This document shows, piece by piece, positions 47,750 to 55,618 of a stretch of DNA of 64,000 nt. Under the pieces are notes generated by a model. The model made no database searches and was not told the origin of the DNA. It worked only from the letters and a program-made list of their open reading frames with translations. The stretch is taken from positions 62,001 to 126,000 of the forward strand of contig JAHLYR010000068.1 of the NCBI GenBank assembly GCA_025128025.1, written 5' to 3'. Each line of letters begins with the position of its first letter. Positions within the stretch are counted from its first letter, which is position 1. A program made the translations under genes and the position numbers. The stretch is from Synechococcus sp. CS-1330. Its GTDB lineage: Bacteria; Cyanobacteriota; Cyanobacteriia; PCC-6307; Cyanobiaceae.

Positions 47750-48196
47750 TCAGCCCAGGGAGGTGAGTTCGATGCGCTTGCGCACCCCATCGGGCAGGTT
47801 GCGGGAGATGGGGCAGAGCTTCATACGTTCTTGTAAGTAAGCGATCGCGTCAGCATCGGCGAGGCCCCGTTCTGGTGCAGAGGCAGCCCCATCCAGGCGG
47901 ATGCGGAAGTCTCCATTCACGCTTGCCACGATCCAGTCGCTGCTGGTGTTGACGATGAAGTCGGCCTCCAGGTGCTGCAGCGGGATGGCCTTCTCCCTGG
48001 CATTGGCCACCAGATAGAAGTGTTGGCAAAGCAGCAGTGAGATCAGATAGATGCGGAAGCCCGGCATGGTTAGGCTGAGCTGCTGGGGTTCCCACTCGCC
48101 GGAGTCGCCGAGGAATTCCACCACAAGATCCTGAGTGGCCCGTTCTGGAGCGGCGTGGCTGCTGCGCAACCGGAACTGGAAGGTGCGTTCACTCAT
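47750..48196 (-). CDS. OsmC-like protein
   Basis: OsmC/Ohr-fold protein of 148 residues. The two family cysteine positions are seen in SLLLCQHFYLVANAREK near residue 57 and in MKLCPISRNLP near residue 127. OsmC proteins reduce organic peroxides or act on persulfides. Last gene of the PDO-rhodanese-TauE-OsmC operon: its start overlaps the end of the TauE/SafE gene by 8 bases. In this operon a role in handling reactive sulfane sulfur is more likely than osmotic stress defence, but that is inference from context. Confidence 0.8.
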   Translation of the reverse strand: MSERTFQFRLRSSHAAPERATQDLVVEFLGDSGEWEPQQLSLTMPGFRIYLISLLLCQHFYLVANAREKAIPLQHLEADFIVNTSSDWIVASVNGDFRIRLDGAASAPERGLADADAIAYLQERMKLCPISRNLPDGVRKRIELTSLG

Positions 48197-49076
48197 GGTG
48201 GGCCGGCATTGGGGAAGAGGGAGAGAAAGGTCGAACTGACCCCGATGGAAAGGGAGCGACCTGGCGACTGGCGGCAGCCCGCACCAGCGCGGCGAGCGGA
48301 CGGTGATGGCGCTCCCAGGCCTCGAAGCCGGTGAGTAGGGCCGAACCGATCAGCAGTGCTGAGAACCCCTGGCGCAGCCGCAGTTCTGGCAGGTGAGGCG
48401 CAAGTCGCTGGCCGATGATCGCGCCAATGGCGCCACCGCCGATCAACGGCAACATCAGCGGCAGATGGGCTCCTGGCCAGTGGCCCAGGGCGACAAAAGC
48501 CACCAGAGAGTTGAGGCTGATCAGCACCAGGCTGGTGCCGCTGGCTAGTTGCATCGGCAGGCCAGCCAGCAGCACCAGGGCCGGCACGATCGCGAAGCCA
48601 CCGCCGACCCCGGCGATGCCCGTGAGCAGACCCACCAGTACGCCTTGGCCAGCCAGAGCCATGGGCGAACCTGCTGATCTTCTGTCGCCGGAGGGTTGGG
48701 CCTGAGCACTCGGGCGGAGCAGCAGCCAGGAGGCCAGCAGTGCCGCTGCCGCGAGTATTCCAAGCTGCGCCGGCTCCGGGATGAGACCGGCCTTCACCAG
48801 CGAGCCGCCGATCCAGCTGCCCGCAAGGGCCGGGAGACCCAGAATCAGAGCCGGCTTGATCGCGACCAGGCGGCGGCGGATGTAAGGACCGACATTGCCG
48901 AGGGCCAGCAGGGTGACGACCAGCAGTGAGAGCGGTACGGCGACCTTGGTGGGCAGGGCTGCGCCACTGACAAGCAGGGGAAGCAGCAGGATTGAGCCCC
49001 CAGCCCCCAGCACCGCCAGCAGGAAGCCGATCAAGGCACCACCCGAGAGCAGCAGCACTGTGAGTGAGGTGATCAT
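48189..49076 (-). CDS. TauE/SafE-family sulfur-anion exporter
   Basis: Membrane protein of 295 residues with about eight helices. Two internal repeats begin with similar glycine-rich turns: [19 protein letters not shown] near residue 18, and [20 protein letters not shown] near residue 155. This is the TauE/SafE pattern, known for export of sulfite, sulfoacetate or thiosulfate. Its ATG overlaps the stop of the rhodanese gene (ATGA). As third gene of the operon it would remove the sulfite produced by the persulfide dioxygenase. Confidence 0.88.
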   Translation of the reverse strand: MITSLTVLLLSGGALIGFLLAVLGAGGSILLLPLLVSGAALPTKVAVPLSLLVVTLLALGNVGPYIRRRLVAIKPALILGLPALAGSWIGGSLVKAGLIPEPAQLGILAAAALLASWLLLRPSAQAQPSGDRRSAGSPMALAGQGVLVGLLTGIAGVGGGFAIVPALVLLAGLPMQLASGTSLVLISLNSLVAFVALGHWPGAHLPLMLPLIGGGAIGAIIGQRLAPHLPELRLRQGFSALLIGSALLTGFEAWERHHRPLAALVRAAASRQVAPFPSGSVRPFSPSSPMPAHHE

Positions 49077-49618
49077 TCCCCCTGTGATCCGATCGACACC
49101 TGGTTCCAGGGCATGGCGGCCAGCAGCTGGGCCATGCCGCAAAAGCCACTGATGCCCGCGAAGGTGAGGCCAGCCCCCACGAAGCCACTCAGCCAGATCC
49201 AGCCTGGCGCCACGGTCTGGCTCAGGATCACCCCCAGCAGCACCAGGCTGCCGGCCGCGATCTGCACCTGACGCATCAGGGGAAGGGGTGCCCCCTTGAG
49301 CTTGCACACGTAAAAACCGGCCTGCTGCCAGGCGGGCAGACCACCCATCAGGTCGGCCACCGGGTGGGGGTGGCCCTGCTGGAGAAGTTGGCTCAAGGCC
49401 TTGGCACTGCGGTTACCGCTCTGACAGACCAGCACCAAGGGGCCGCGGGGCAGATCGGCCTGGGTGATGCGTGAGAGCGGCACGTTGAGGCTGCCGTTGA
49501 TGTGGCCGGAGGCGTACTCCATCGGTTCGCGCACATCAATCACGGTGACATCGCGGGCCGCCAGCTGGTCGGCCAGGTCGTGGGCGCTGATGTGATTGGA
49601 GTTCGTCATGGTGGTCAT
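49073..49618 (-). CDS. Rhodanese with membrane anchor (YgaP-like)
   Basis: Sulfurtransferase of about 181 residues. The N-terminal rhodanese domain contains TVIDVREPMEYASGHI and the active-site loop CQSGNRS with its catalytic cysteine near residue 75. A C-terminal pair of hydrophobic helices (DUF2892, GSLVLLGVILSQTVAPGW) anchors it to the membrane as in YgaP. It lies 37 bases after the dioxygenase gene. It should carry persulfide sulfur between SQR, dioxygenase and acceptors. An ATG nine bases further in is an alternative start. Confidence 0.9.
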   Translation of the reverse strand: MTTMTNSNHISAHDLADQLAARDVTVIDVREPMEYASGHINGSLNVPLSRITQADLPRGPLVLVCQSGNRSAKALSQLLQQGHPHPVADLMGGLPAWQQAGFYVCKLKGAPLPLMRQVQIAAGSLVLLGVILSQTVAPGWIWLSGFVGAGLTFAGISGFCGMAQLLAAMPWNQVSIGSQGE

Positions 49619-49655
49619 GAAGGTCTGAAGGAGGTCGAGTTGGTAGTGGAAGTGC

Positions 49656-50777
49656 TCAGGCCTGGACGGCGCCATCGAGCGGGTAGCCCTCGGCCGCCCA
49701 GCGACTGAGGCCGCCTCGGAGATTGGCCACCTGCATGCGGCCGGCCTTGAGCAGCTGCTGGGTGGCCAGGGCAGAGCGGCTGCCCGAATGGCAGACCACC
49801 ACCAGCGGGCGACCTGTGGGGATCTCGCTGGAGCGGCTTTCCAGCTCCGGCAGGGGGATCAACAGGCTGCCGGCCACTCGCCCGTCGGGTCCGTTGAATT
49901 CCTCATTGGATCGCACGTCGAGCACGGTGAGGTCCCCCAGGTGAGCGGCCACCCAGGCTGGGGTGAGTTCAGGTAGGCCGGCATAGCTGCGCGCCAGGGG
50001 CGCCCAGGCGGGAGCGGTGGTTGTGTCGCGGGGCTTGCCGGAGCGCATGTTGCCGGGAAGCGCCTCGGCGATCTTGTGGGGGTGGGGAAGTTTCATGTTC
50101 TCCATGTGACCCACGAAATCCCGTTCGGTAGCGTTGCCGCCAAGCCTTGAATTGAAGGCTTTTTCTTCCGCCACGGATGTGACGGCGCGACCGGTGTAGT
50201 CGTGGGCTGGGTAGAGCAGGCACGACTCCGGCAGCGTCAGCAATTGCTCCGTGATCGAGGTCCAGAGGCTGTGGGCATTGCCCTGCTGGAAATCACAGCG
50301 GCCGCAGCCCCGCACCAACAGGGCATCTCCGGTGAACGCCATCGACTGGTCATCGAGCACGAAGCTGATGCAACCGTCGGTGTGGCCTGGGGTACTGCGC
50401 ACTTCTAAGGAGCGACCGCCGAAGGCGACTCGATCCCCGTGGGAGAGGGGCAGGCTGACGTTTTCGGCGCGGACGACGGCGGCCAGGCCGATCTCACAGC
50501 CGGTGGCCTCGTGCATCAGCCAGCTCCCGGTCACGTGGTCGGCGTGGGCGTGGGTGTCGATCGACGCCACCAGTTCGATTCCCAGCTCGCGAATCAAGGC
50601 GAGATCGCGGCCGTGCTGCTCAAAGACCGAGTCGATGATCACCCCCTTGCCGCTGGTCACATCGGCCAGCAGGTAGGTGAAGGTGCCGGTGTCGCCGTCG
50701 AAGAGCTGGCGGAACAGCAGCGGGCCACCGCCGGCAGCGGCAGAGAGGGACAGGGCGGGAGCGGCAGCGACGTCCAT
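49656..50777 (-). CDS. Persulfide dioxygenase fused to rhodanese
   Basis: Bifunctional sulfur enzyme of 373 residues. The N-terminal 240 residues are an ETHE1/Blh-type metallo-beta-lactamase-fold dioxygenase. It has FRQLFDGDTGTFTYLLAD, the metal motif THAHADHVTG (HxHxDH), the histidine in STPGHTDG and the aspartate in FTGDALL. The C-terminal domain is a rhodanese with VLDVRSNEEFNGPDG and the active-site loop CHSGSRS. It oxidises glutathione persulfide to sulfite. The ATG complementary to 50775-50777 is preferred over a TTG further upstream. First gene of the minus-strand operon. Confidence 0.93.
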   Translation of the reverse strand: MDVAAAPALSLSAAAGGGPLLFRQLFDGDTGTFTYLLADVTSGKGVIIDSVFEQHGRDLALIRELGIELVASIDTHAHADHVTGSWLMHEATGCEIGLAAVVRAENVSLPLSHGDRVAFGGRSLEVRSTPGHTDGCISFVLDDQSMAFTGDALLVRGCGRCDFQQGNAHSLWTSITEQLLTLPESCLLYPAHDYTGRAVTSVAEEKAFNSRLGGNATERDFVGHMENMKLPHPHKIAEALPGNMRSGKPRDTTTAPAWAPLARSYAGLPELTPAWVAAHLGDLTVLDVRSNEEFNGPDGRVAGSLLIPLPELESRSSEIPTGRPLVVVCHSGSRSALATQQLLKAGRMQVANLRGGLSRWAAEGYPLDGAVQA

Positions 50778-50800
50778 GGGGTGATCGATCACCAACTCTT

Positions 50801-50816
50801 ATGAGTATACCCGCAT
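50801..50816. promoter_or_regulatory. Candidate regulator site before the dioxygenase operon
   Basis: ATGAG-N6-CGCAT, four of five positions palindromic, about 24 bases upstream of the dioxygenase start. It has the same 5-6-5 geometry and half-site (ATGYS) as the sites at 50920 and 52666. A perfect 8-mer ATGCGCAT lies immediately beyond it at 50818-50825. Confidence 0.45.
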
Positions 50817-50919
50817 TATGCGCATGAAGCGATTCGTGCTGGCTCTGACTCTTTTGGCGGAGGGCCTGGGGCGCGGTGCCTACCGCAGGCGGGGCCTTGG
50901 ATGCCTCTTTAGCTGCATA

Positions 50920-50935
50920 ATGTCTAAAGCGACAT
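50920..50935. promoter_or_regulatory. Candidate autoregulatory site before the ArsR-type gene
   Basis: Perfect inverted repeat ATGTC-TAAAGC-GACAT ending 11 bases before the regulator's ATG at 50947. Position and geometry fit an ArsR-family operator that represses its own gene. Confidence 0.55.
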
Positions 50936-50946
50936 ACAGCAATGCC

Positions 50947-51294
50947 ATGGCTGCACCCGCCTCCGGGACCCTGCCAAGCCCCCGGCTCTTAGAAGAGCTC
51001 AGCCAGTTTTTTCGTCTGCTGAGCGAGCCGGCCCGACTGCAACTGCTCTGCCAGCTCAAGCACGAAGGTCCCCTGGATGTGGCCAGCCTGATCGAGGCCA
51101 CCGGTTTCAGCCAGTCGCACATCAGCCGCCAGCTGGGTCAACTGCAACGCGCTGGCCTGGTTAGCTACCAGCGTGATGGAGTGCGGCTGGTGTACACCGT
51201 TGCCGACCCGTTAGTGCATGAACTCTGCATTTTGGTGCAGGGGCGCCTGAGGCAAAGGTTGGAGCAACAGTTGCTGCAGTTGCAGGCGGTCTGA
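50947..51294 (+). CDS. ArsR-family regulator of the sulfide module
   Basis: Winged-helix protein of 115 residues. It has LLSEPARLQLLCQLKHEGP, recognition helix FSQSHISRQLGQLQRAG, and wing GVRLVYTVADP. Cysteines stand at positions 35 (second helix) and 94 (last helix). Sulfide-responsive regulators of the SqrR/BigR type also carry one cysteine in each of these helices and form a disulfide or polysulfide bridge; the spacing here is 59 residues against about 66 there. It is divergent from the dioxygenase operon and convergent with SQR copy 2. Sulfane-sulfur sensing is inferred. Confidence 0.82.
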   Translation: MAAPASGTLPSPRLLEELSQFFRLLSEPARLQLLCQLKHEGPLDVASLIEATGFSQSHISRQLGQLQRAGLVSYQRDGVRLVYTVADPLVHELCILVQGRLRQRLEQQLLQLQAV

Positions 51295-51340
51295 TTAGCA
51301 CGACCTTTCTGCCTGTGTGCAATCGGCCTGAACGGGACCC

Positions 51341-52636
51341 TCAGGACTCCTTGAGAGCTAACCCAAACCAGCGCACCAAGGGCGCGAACGGCTTCAGGAA
51401 GCGGCTCTCGTGAAGGCGCCCCATCAGCACCCGGTGCCAGTAGACCCATGGGAACACCCGTGTTTCCACCAGCCACATGCTCCAGCGCTCCTGGGTGGGA
51501 TCCACCAGAAAGGAGCTGACCGGCTGCAGGTTGTAGTCGAACTCCGCCATCACCACGCTGTGGAAGCTGGTGATCAGCGGGCAGGCTGTGTAGCCGTCGT
51601 AGTGGGCCTCAAGCGGTCGCCCATCAAGCTGAGCCAGCAGGTTGGCCACCAGCACCGGCGCCTGACCCCGGATGGCGGCCAAGCTTTTGGCGGTGGGCAG
51701 GGAGCTCACATCGCCGAGGGCGAACACATCGGCAAAGCGCTTGTGCTGGCAGGTAAGGCGGTCCACGTCCACCCAGCCGCCCTGCCCCTTAATCGCCAGG
51801 GGGCTTTGGGCCACCACGTCCGGCGCCGCCATCGGCGGCACCACATGCAGCAGGTCGAAGCTGATCTCCTCCCGAAAGGGATCCCGGCCTTCCTGCCGCA
51901 CTTCGAACACCGCCACCTGCTCCTCGGGGCGCACCTCGATCAGGTTGTGGCGAAGGAGAACTTCGATGCCGCGCCGCGCCGCGACGCGCTCGACCGTGGC
52001 GTTGTAAGCCTTGACCGGATAGAGCTGCGCGAGGGCGCTGCAGAAGATAACGCGCGTGTTCACCCCCACACCGCTGGTGGCCTGAAAAATGTCGTCCGCC
52101 AGGTACATCACCTTCTGGGGGGCGCCGCCGCATTTGATCGGCGTGGCGGGGTGGGTGAACAGGGCGGTTCCCCCTTGGAAGCCGCGGATCGTCTCCCAAG
52201 TGGCGGCGATGTGGGCGTAGGAATAGTTGCTGACGATGCCATGGTGGCCGAGGCCCTCCGGGAGGCCTTTGATGGCGCTCCAATTGAGCTGGAGGCCCAT
52301 GGCCACTACGAGCACGTCGTAACTGAGCGTTTCCCCTGCCTCCGTGATCACTCGCTGGGCTTCGGGCTCGAAAGCAGTCGCGCGGTCTTGGATCCAGACG
52401 GCACCCGCCGGGATCACAGCGGACTCAGGGCGGTGGGTTGCTTCGTAGGGGAGCAGGCCGGCGCCGGCCAGGATCCAGCCCGACTGGTACTCGTGAACGG
52501 CAGCGGGCTCCAGGATTGCCACATCCAGGCCGGGACTGGCTCTGAGCAATTGGCTGGCGACGGTGATGCCACCGGAACCACCGCCCACGATCAGAACCTT
52601 GTGGTGGCGTTGGCCGCCGCCTTTGAGGTGAGCCAT
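51341..52636 (-). CDS. sqr: Sulfide:quinone oxidoreductase, type II (copy 2)
   Basis: Flavoprotein of 431 residues. It shows KVLIVGGGSGGITVASQL, YQSGWILAGAG, the redox cysteine in TPIKCGGAPQK, and the second cysteine in YDGYTACPLITSF. It also has FALGDVSSLPTAK for FAD. It shares the full layout of copy 1 at 28419 but is clearly diverged, so the two are old paralogues or come from different sources. It starts the sulfide oxidation pathway of the module and is divergent from the Kir channel gene, with an operator-like palindrome between them. Confidence 0.92.
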   Translation of the reverse strand: MAHLKGGGQRHHKVLIVGGGSGGITVASQLLRASPGLDVAILEPAAVHEYQSGWILAGAGLLPYEATHRPESAVIPAGAVWIQDRATAFEPEAQRVITEAGETLSYDVLVVAMGLQLNWSAIKGLPEGLGHHGIVSNYSYAHIAATWETIRGFQGGTALFTHPATPIKCGGAPQKVMYLADDIFQATSGVGVNTRVIFCSALAQLYPVKAYNATVERVAARRGIEVLLRHNLIEVRPEEQVAVFEVRQEGRDPFREEISFDLLHVVPPMAAPDVVAQSPLAIKGQGGWVDVDRLTCQHKRFADVFALGDVSSLPTAKSLAAIRGQAPVLVANLLAQLDGRPLEAHYDGYTACPLITSFHSVVMAEFDYNLQPVSSFLVDPTQERWSMWLVETRVFPWVYWHRVLMGRLHESRFLKPFAPLVRWFGLALKES

Positions 52637-52665
52637 GGGCGGGAAACAGCTTCAACGCAACTTTA

Positions 52666-52681
52666 ATGCGGCTATTCGCAT
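52666..52681. promoter_or_regulatory. Candidate regulator site between SQR copy 2 and the Kir channel
   Basis: Perfect inverted repeat ATGCG-GCTATT-CGCAT, 30 bases before the SQR start and 44 bases before the channel start. Same geometry as the sites at 50801 and 50920. It could control both divergent genes. Confidence 0.5.
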
Positions 52682-52724
52682 AAAGCGGCTAAAATTATGA
52701 CGTGTATCAATAGGGATACCTGCC

Positions 52725-53639
52725 ATGGCCATGCGAGCGCAGGGACAGGCCCAAGGAGAGCCTTCAAGGGCCGGCCAGGAGCGACTTGAAAAGCACGGCG
52801 GCATCGTTTCGGCTGTGAATCCGGCGAACTGGATCCGGCACTGGCGGTACCCCAATCACCTTTTGCTAGCCGTTCCCTGGCCCGTGTTCTTCGGCTTGGT
52901 TGCCTCCGGCTACCTGCTCCTCAACTTGCTGTTCGCCGGTCTTTATGTTCTCGATCCCCAGGGAATTGCCAGGGTGGATGGACCCACCACCAGCTTTGCG
53001 GAGGCCTTTTTCTTCAGCGTCCACACCCTGGGCTCGATCGGCTATGGGGCACTGTTTCCGACAAGTCTCTACAGCAATCTGCTCGTCACCGCCGAGTCCT
53101 TGCTGGGGTTATTCATAACCGCGTTGGTCACCGGTCTGGTCTTCAGCCGTTTTTCCCGCTCGACGGCTCGGATCCTGTTCTCTCAAGAGGCCACGATCCA
53201 CACCTATAACGGCCAGCCCACGTTGATGTTCCGGTTGGCCAATGAGCGTCGCAAGGCCATCATCGAGGCCCAGTTGCGGGCCTATCTGGCCATCGATGAG
53301 CGCTCCGCCGAGGGCCAGCGCATGCGTCGCTTGCTGCCACTCAGCCTGCTGCGCAACCACTCACCGCTTTTCCTGCTGACTTGGACGGCGATGCATCCGA
53401 TCGATCCGCAAAGTCCTTTGCTTGGGGCAACAGTCAACTCGCTCCGGGCAGGTAATGCCGAGATAGTGATTTCATTTTCCGGTATCGACGAAATCCTGGA
53501 GAGGCCGATCCATGCGCATCATCACTATCCGCTCACCCAGGTTCACTTCGACCATCGTTTCGTCGACATGATGATCGCCCAAGAAGACATGCCACCACAG
53601 CTTGAGTTTGCCAACTTCAATCAGATCGAGCCTTGTTGA
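52725..53639 (+). CDS. Inward-rectifier-type K+ channel (KirBac family)
   Basis: Channel of 304 residues with two membrane helices. The pore helix and filter read SVHTLGSIGYGALFPTS near residue 105. The second helix is followed by a large immunoglobulin-like cytoplasmic domain containing FSRPxAR-like FSRSTARILFSQ, TLMFRLANERR and HPIDPQSPL. This is the KirBac architecture. The first filter residue is serine rather than threonine. It is divergent from SQR copy 2 and may share its regulator, though a physiological link between K+ and sulfide is not established. Third K+ channel type of the window. Confidence 0.88.
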   Translation: MAMRAQGQAQGEPSRAGQERLEKHGGIVSAVNPANWIRHWRYPNHLLLAVPWPVFFGLVASGYLLLNLLFAGLYVLDPQGIARVDGPTTSFAEAFFFSVHTLGSIGYGALFPTSLYSNLLVTAESLLGLFITALVTGLVFSRFSRSTARILFSQEATIHTYNGQPTLMFRLANERRKAIIEAQLRAYLAIDERSAEGQRMRRLLPLSLLRNHSPLFLLTWTAMHPIDPQSPLLGATVNSLRAGNAEIVISFSGIDEILERPIHAHHHYPLTQVHFDHRFVDMMIAQEDMPPQLEFANFNQIEPC

Positions 53640-53646
53640 AATAGTT

Positions 53647-53697
53647 TGATCCCGCCTATTCAGCCGGGTGGTACCTGCGCCTAACGGCCCGCTCACC
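53647..53697 (+). pseudogene. Fragment of a DUF3122 gene, repeat of 54967-55017
   Basis: Fifty-one bases after the Kir stop codon align with the inside of the intact DUF3122 gene with seven mismatches, encoding DPAYSAGWYLRLTARSP against DPAYPAGWRLRLTARSP. The two copies are in the same orientation and bracket the D1-PetC gene, 1.32 kb apart. The rest of the gene is missing. Confidence 0.7.
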
Positions 53698-53756
53698 CAT
53701 AGCCCCTTGCCTGAACCCTGAGGGGGCTGGCCACCAGCGGGTTCAGAAGCTTCGGT

Positions 53757-54623
53757 TCAACTCCACCAAGGCTGCTGCCCGGTGCGGGGATCGGTTTCGC
53801 TCCAAGTGCTGAGCTGCACCCGTTCGCCCTGCACGGCCACATGGGCCAGGGCCAGGGGCAGCGGGGCGGGACCGCGGACCACGTTGTAGGTCTCCTCCTC
53901 CTGGCCAAACTTGTAGCCCCGGTTCTGGGATTCGGTTTCGGTGGTCTCCCGCACCAGGGAACTGGTGACGAGCGAGCCGTGCATGGCGGAGAACAGGGCG
54001 CCGCCGAAAACGCCCACCACACCGAGCATGTGGAAGGGGTGCATCAGCACGTTGTGCTCGGCCTGCAGCACCAGCATGAAGTTGAAGGTGCCGGAGATGC
54101 CGAGTGGCATGCCATCGGAGAAGGAGCCCTGGCCAATCGAATACACCAGCAGCACGGCAGTGGCGGCGGCCATGGGAGCGGAGTAGGCCACGGCGATCCA
54201 GGGGCGCATGCCGAGTCGGTAGCTCAGCTCCCATTCACGCCCCATCCAGCAGAAGATGCCGATCAGGAAATGAAAGATGATCAGTTGGTAGGGGCCACCG
54301 TTGTAGAGCCACTCATCGAGGCTGGAGGCGGCCCAGATCGGGTAGAAGTGCAGGCCGATGGCGTTGGAACTGGGCACCACCGCGGCCGTAATGATGTTGT
54401 TGCCGTAGAGCAGGCCGCCGGAGACGGGTTCGCGGATGCCGTCGATGTCGACGGGCGGGGAGCCCACGAAGGCGAGCACAAAGCAGATGGTGGCCGTCAG
54501 CAGGGTGGGAATCATCAGCACGCCGAACCAGCCCACGTAGAGGCGGTTTTCGGTGCTGGTGACCCAGTCCTTGAAGGACTCCCAAGGATTGCCCCTGGAA
54601 CGCTTGAGGATGGTTGTCGTCAT
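53757..54623 (-). CDS. Fusion of photosystem II D1 (residues 1-249) with Rieske PetC tail
   Basis: A 288-residue uninterrupted frame. Residues 1-249 are D1, in exact D1 numbering: GREWEL with E130, tyrosine Z (Y161), D170, E189, H190, H198 and iron ligand H215. At the end of [11 protein letters not shown] it passes into [19 protein letters not shown] and [18 protein letters not shown], the end of the cytochrome b6f Rieske protein. It lacks helix E of D1 with S264 and H272, the C-terminal Mn ligands H332, E333, D342, and the Rieske cluster motifs. Unusual changes include E98A and P162S. It cannot replace D1; it is a chimeric relic or something new. A normal start and leader are retained. Confidence 0.9.
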   Translation of the reverse strand: MTTTILKRSRGNPWESFKDWVTSTENRLYVGWFGVLMIPTLLTATICFVLAFVGSPPVDIDGIREPVSGGLLYGNNIITAAVVPSSNAIGLHFYPIWAASSLDEWLYNGGPYQLIIFHFLIGIFCWMGREWELSYRLGMRPWIAVAYSAPMAAATAVLLVYSIGQGSFSDGMPLGISGTFNFMLVLQAEHNVLMHPFHMLGVVGVFGGALFSAMHGSLVTSSLVRETTETESQNRGYKFGQEEETYNVVRGPAPLPLALAHVAVQGERVQLSTWSETDPRTGQQPWWS

Positions 54624-54754
54624 AGCTAGGAATGAAGACGGGACTGGAGAGAGCTGCGAAGACGAGGCGGCCCATCGCGATGGATGACAAGCCGAGCGCC
54701 GACTCTTCCCAATAAAACAGTAGCGTTGAAATCTTTTATGATGCGAGAGGCGTT

Positions 54755-55300
54755 ATGAGCATTTCTTCTCAAAGTGCTGGCGCGGGTTGCCGCCCTGCTG
54801 CTCACCGGTTGCATCGACCCAGCTGGCGACCCGTCTTCGCCGCTGTTCTGCTTGCCCTGACCCTGATGGTGCTGCCGCTCCAGGCCCAGGCAGCAGTCGA
54901 TCCACAGCGCTGGACCCTCACGGATTCCTCGGGTCATTACTGGGGCCTGACCCTGTTCGAGCAGCCTGATCCCGCCTACCCAGCCGGCTGGCGCCTGCGT
55001 CTGACGGCCCGCTCACCAGGACAGGTGGTGGATCACCAAAGGCCGCTGCTCCTGAGTGATGGCCTTGGCGGTGCCTGGAACCTGCCAAACTGCAGTGAGG
55101 AACTGGTGCGACAAGGGGAAGAGGTGATCCCCGAGTCCTCGGCCCAGTTCGACGCCCATCACCTGGATCCCAGGCCCAGCGAAGTGCTGCCGTTGCAACT
55201 GGAGGTGCCGACCGACAATCAAGAGGGCACGACCTTGGTCATGCTGCAACCTGAAGTGGTGCAGGCGCTCCATGAGCTGTCACCGAGCCTGGCGACCTGA
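54755..55300 (+). CDS. DUF3122 secreted protein
   Basis: Protein of 181 residues with an N-terminal hydrophobic export segment (FAAVLLALTLMVLPLQAQA). It is followed by a compact beta-rich domain: WTLTDSSGHYWGLTLFEQ, WRLRLTARSPG, LLLSDGLGGAWNLPN. This pattern is known from the cyanobacterial DUF3122 family of unknown function, probably located in the periplasm or thylakoid lumen. Divergent from the D1-PetC chimera. Its 3' end overlaps the decayed DUF5615 gene by 82 bases. A 51-base piece of a second copy lies at 53647. Confidence 0.78.
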   Translation: MSISSQSAGAGCRPAAHRLHRPSWRPVFAAVLLALTLMVLPLQAQAAVDPQRWTLTDSSGHYWGLTLFEQPDPAYPAGWRLRLTARSPGQVVDHQRPLLLSDGLGGAWNLPNCSEELVRQGEEVIPESSAQFDAHHLDPRPSEVLPLQLEVPTDNQEGTTLVMLQPEVVQALHELSPSLAT

Positions 55301-55618
55301 TTGCCTTGGGCTTCCGGGCTGTCAAGCGACAGCACCAGGTGCCCAATCGCTTCGGGCAGCCCGATCAGGCAACGCACCTGCTCCACGCATGGTCCATTGG
55401 TGCCGCTGAGGGCAAGCATCTTGCCGAAATCCAGGTCGTGGGTGAAGACGGCATAGCCGTTGGCAGTGGCCCACTGCATCAAGGCCGAATCTGGCGCCAT
55501 CGGATCGCCCACCTCGGACCAGAGCACCGCCTCATGGCCGGCGGCCCGCAACAGGAGCATCCATTCGGTCGAGAGGCTGTTGCGTTGAAACAGCCATGTC
55601 GACTAGCAGCCTGACCAT
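55219..55618 (-). pseudogene. Decayed DUF5615 PIN-like toxin
   Basis: The ATG at 55618 begins MVRLLVDMAVST, a normal start for DUF5615 proteins. The rest continues in another frame: LSTEWMLLLRAAGHEAVLW, then the nuclease motif FTHDLDFGKMLALSG. A frameshift thus lies around codon 11 (near 55585). After SLDSPEAQ (about 55310) the ending does not look like the family and is antisense to the DUF3122 gene, so the 3' end is lost as well. The start overlaps the ancestral stop of the DUF433 gene (TGATG). Confidence 0.75.

Noticed and set aside
51410-52666. 418-codon plus-strand frame opposite SQR copy 2
   Set aside because: Antisense of a well-supported SQR gene; sequence is rich in His, Gln and Gly without domain features.
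53700-53730. AGCCCC...GGGGCT inverted repeat between the Kir gene and the chimera as a terminator
   Set aside because: Loop of about 15 bases and no T run on either side; too weak to call.
53757-54623. ChlF (super-rogue D1, chlorophyll f synthase) as identity of the D1-derived gene
   Set aside because: ChlF is full length with all five helices; this protein lacks helix E and ends in PetC sequence, while D170 and E189 are retained.
53841-54629. 262-codon plus-strand frame opposite the D1-PetC chimera
   Set aside because: Antisense shadow with low-complexity Gly/His/Gln composition; the minus strand encodes unmistakable D1.
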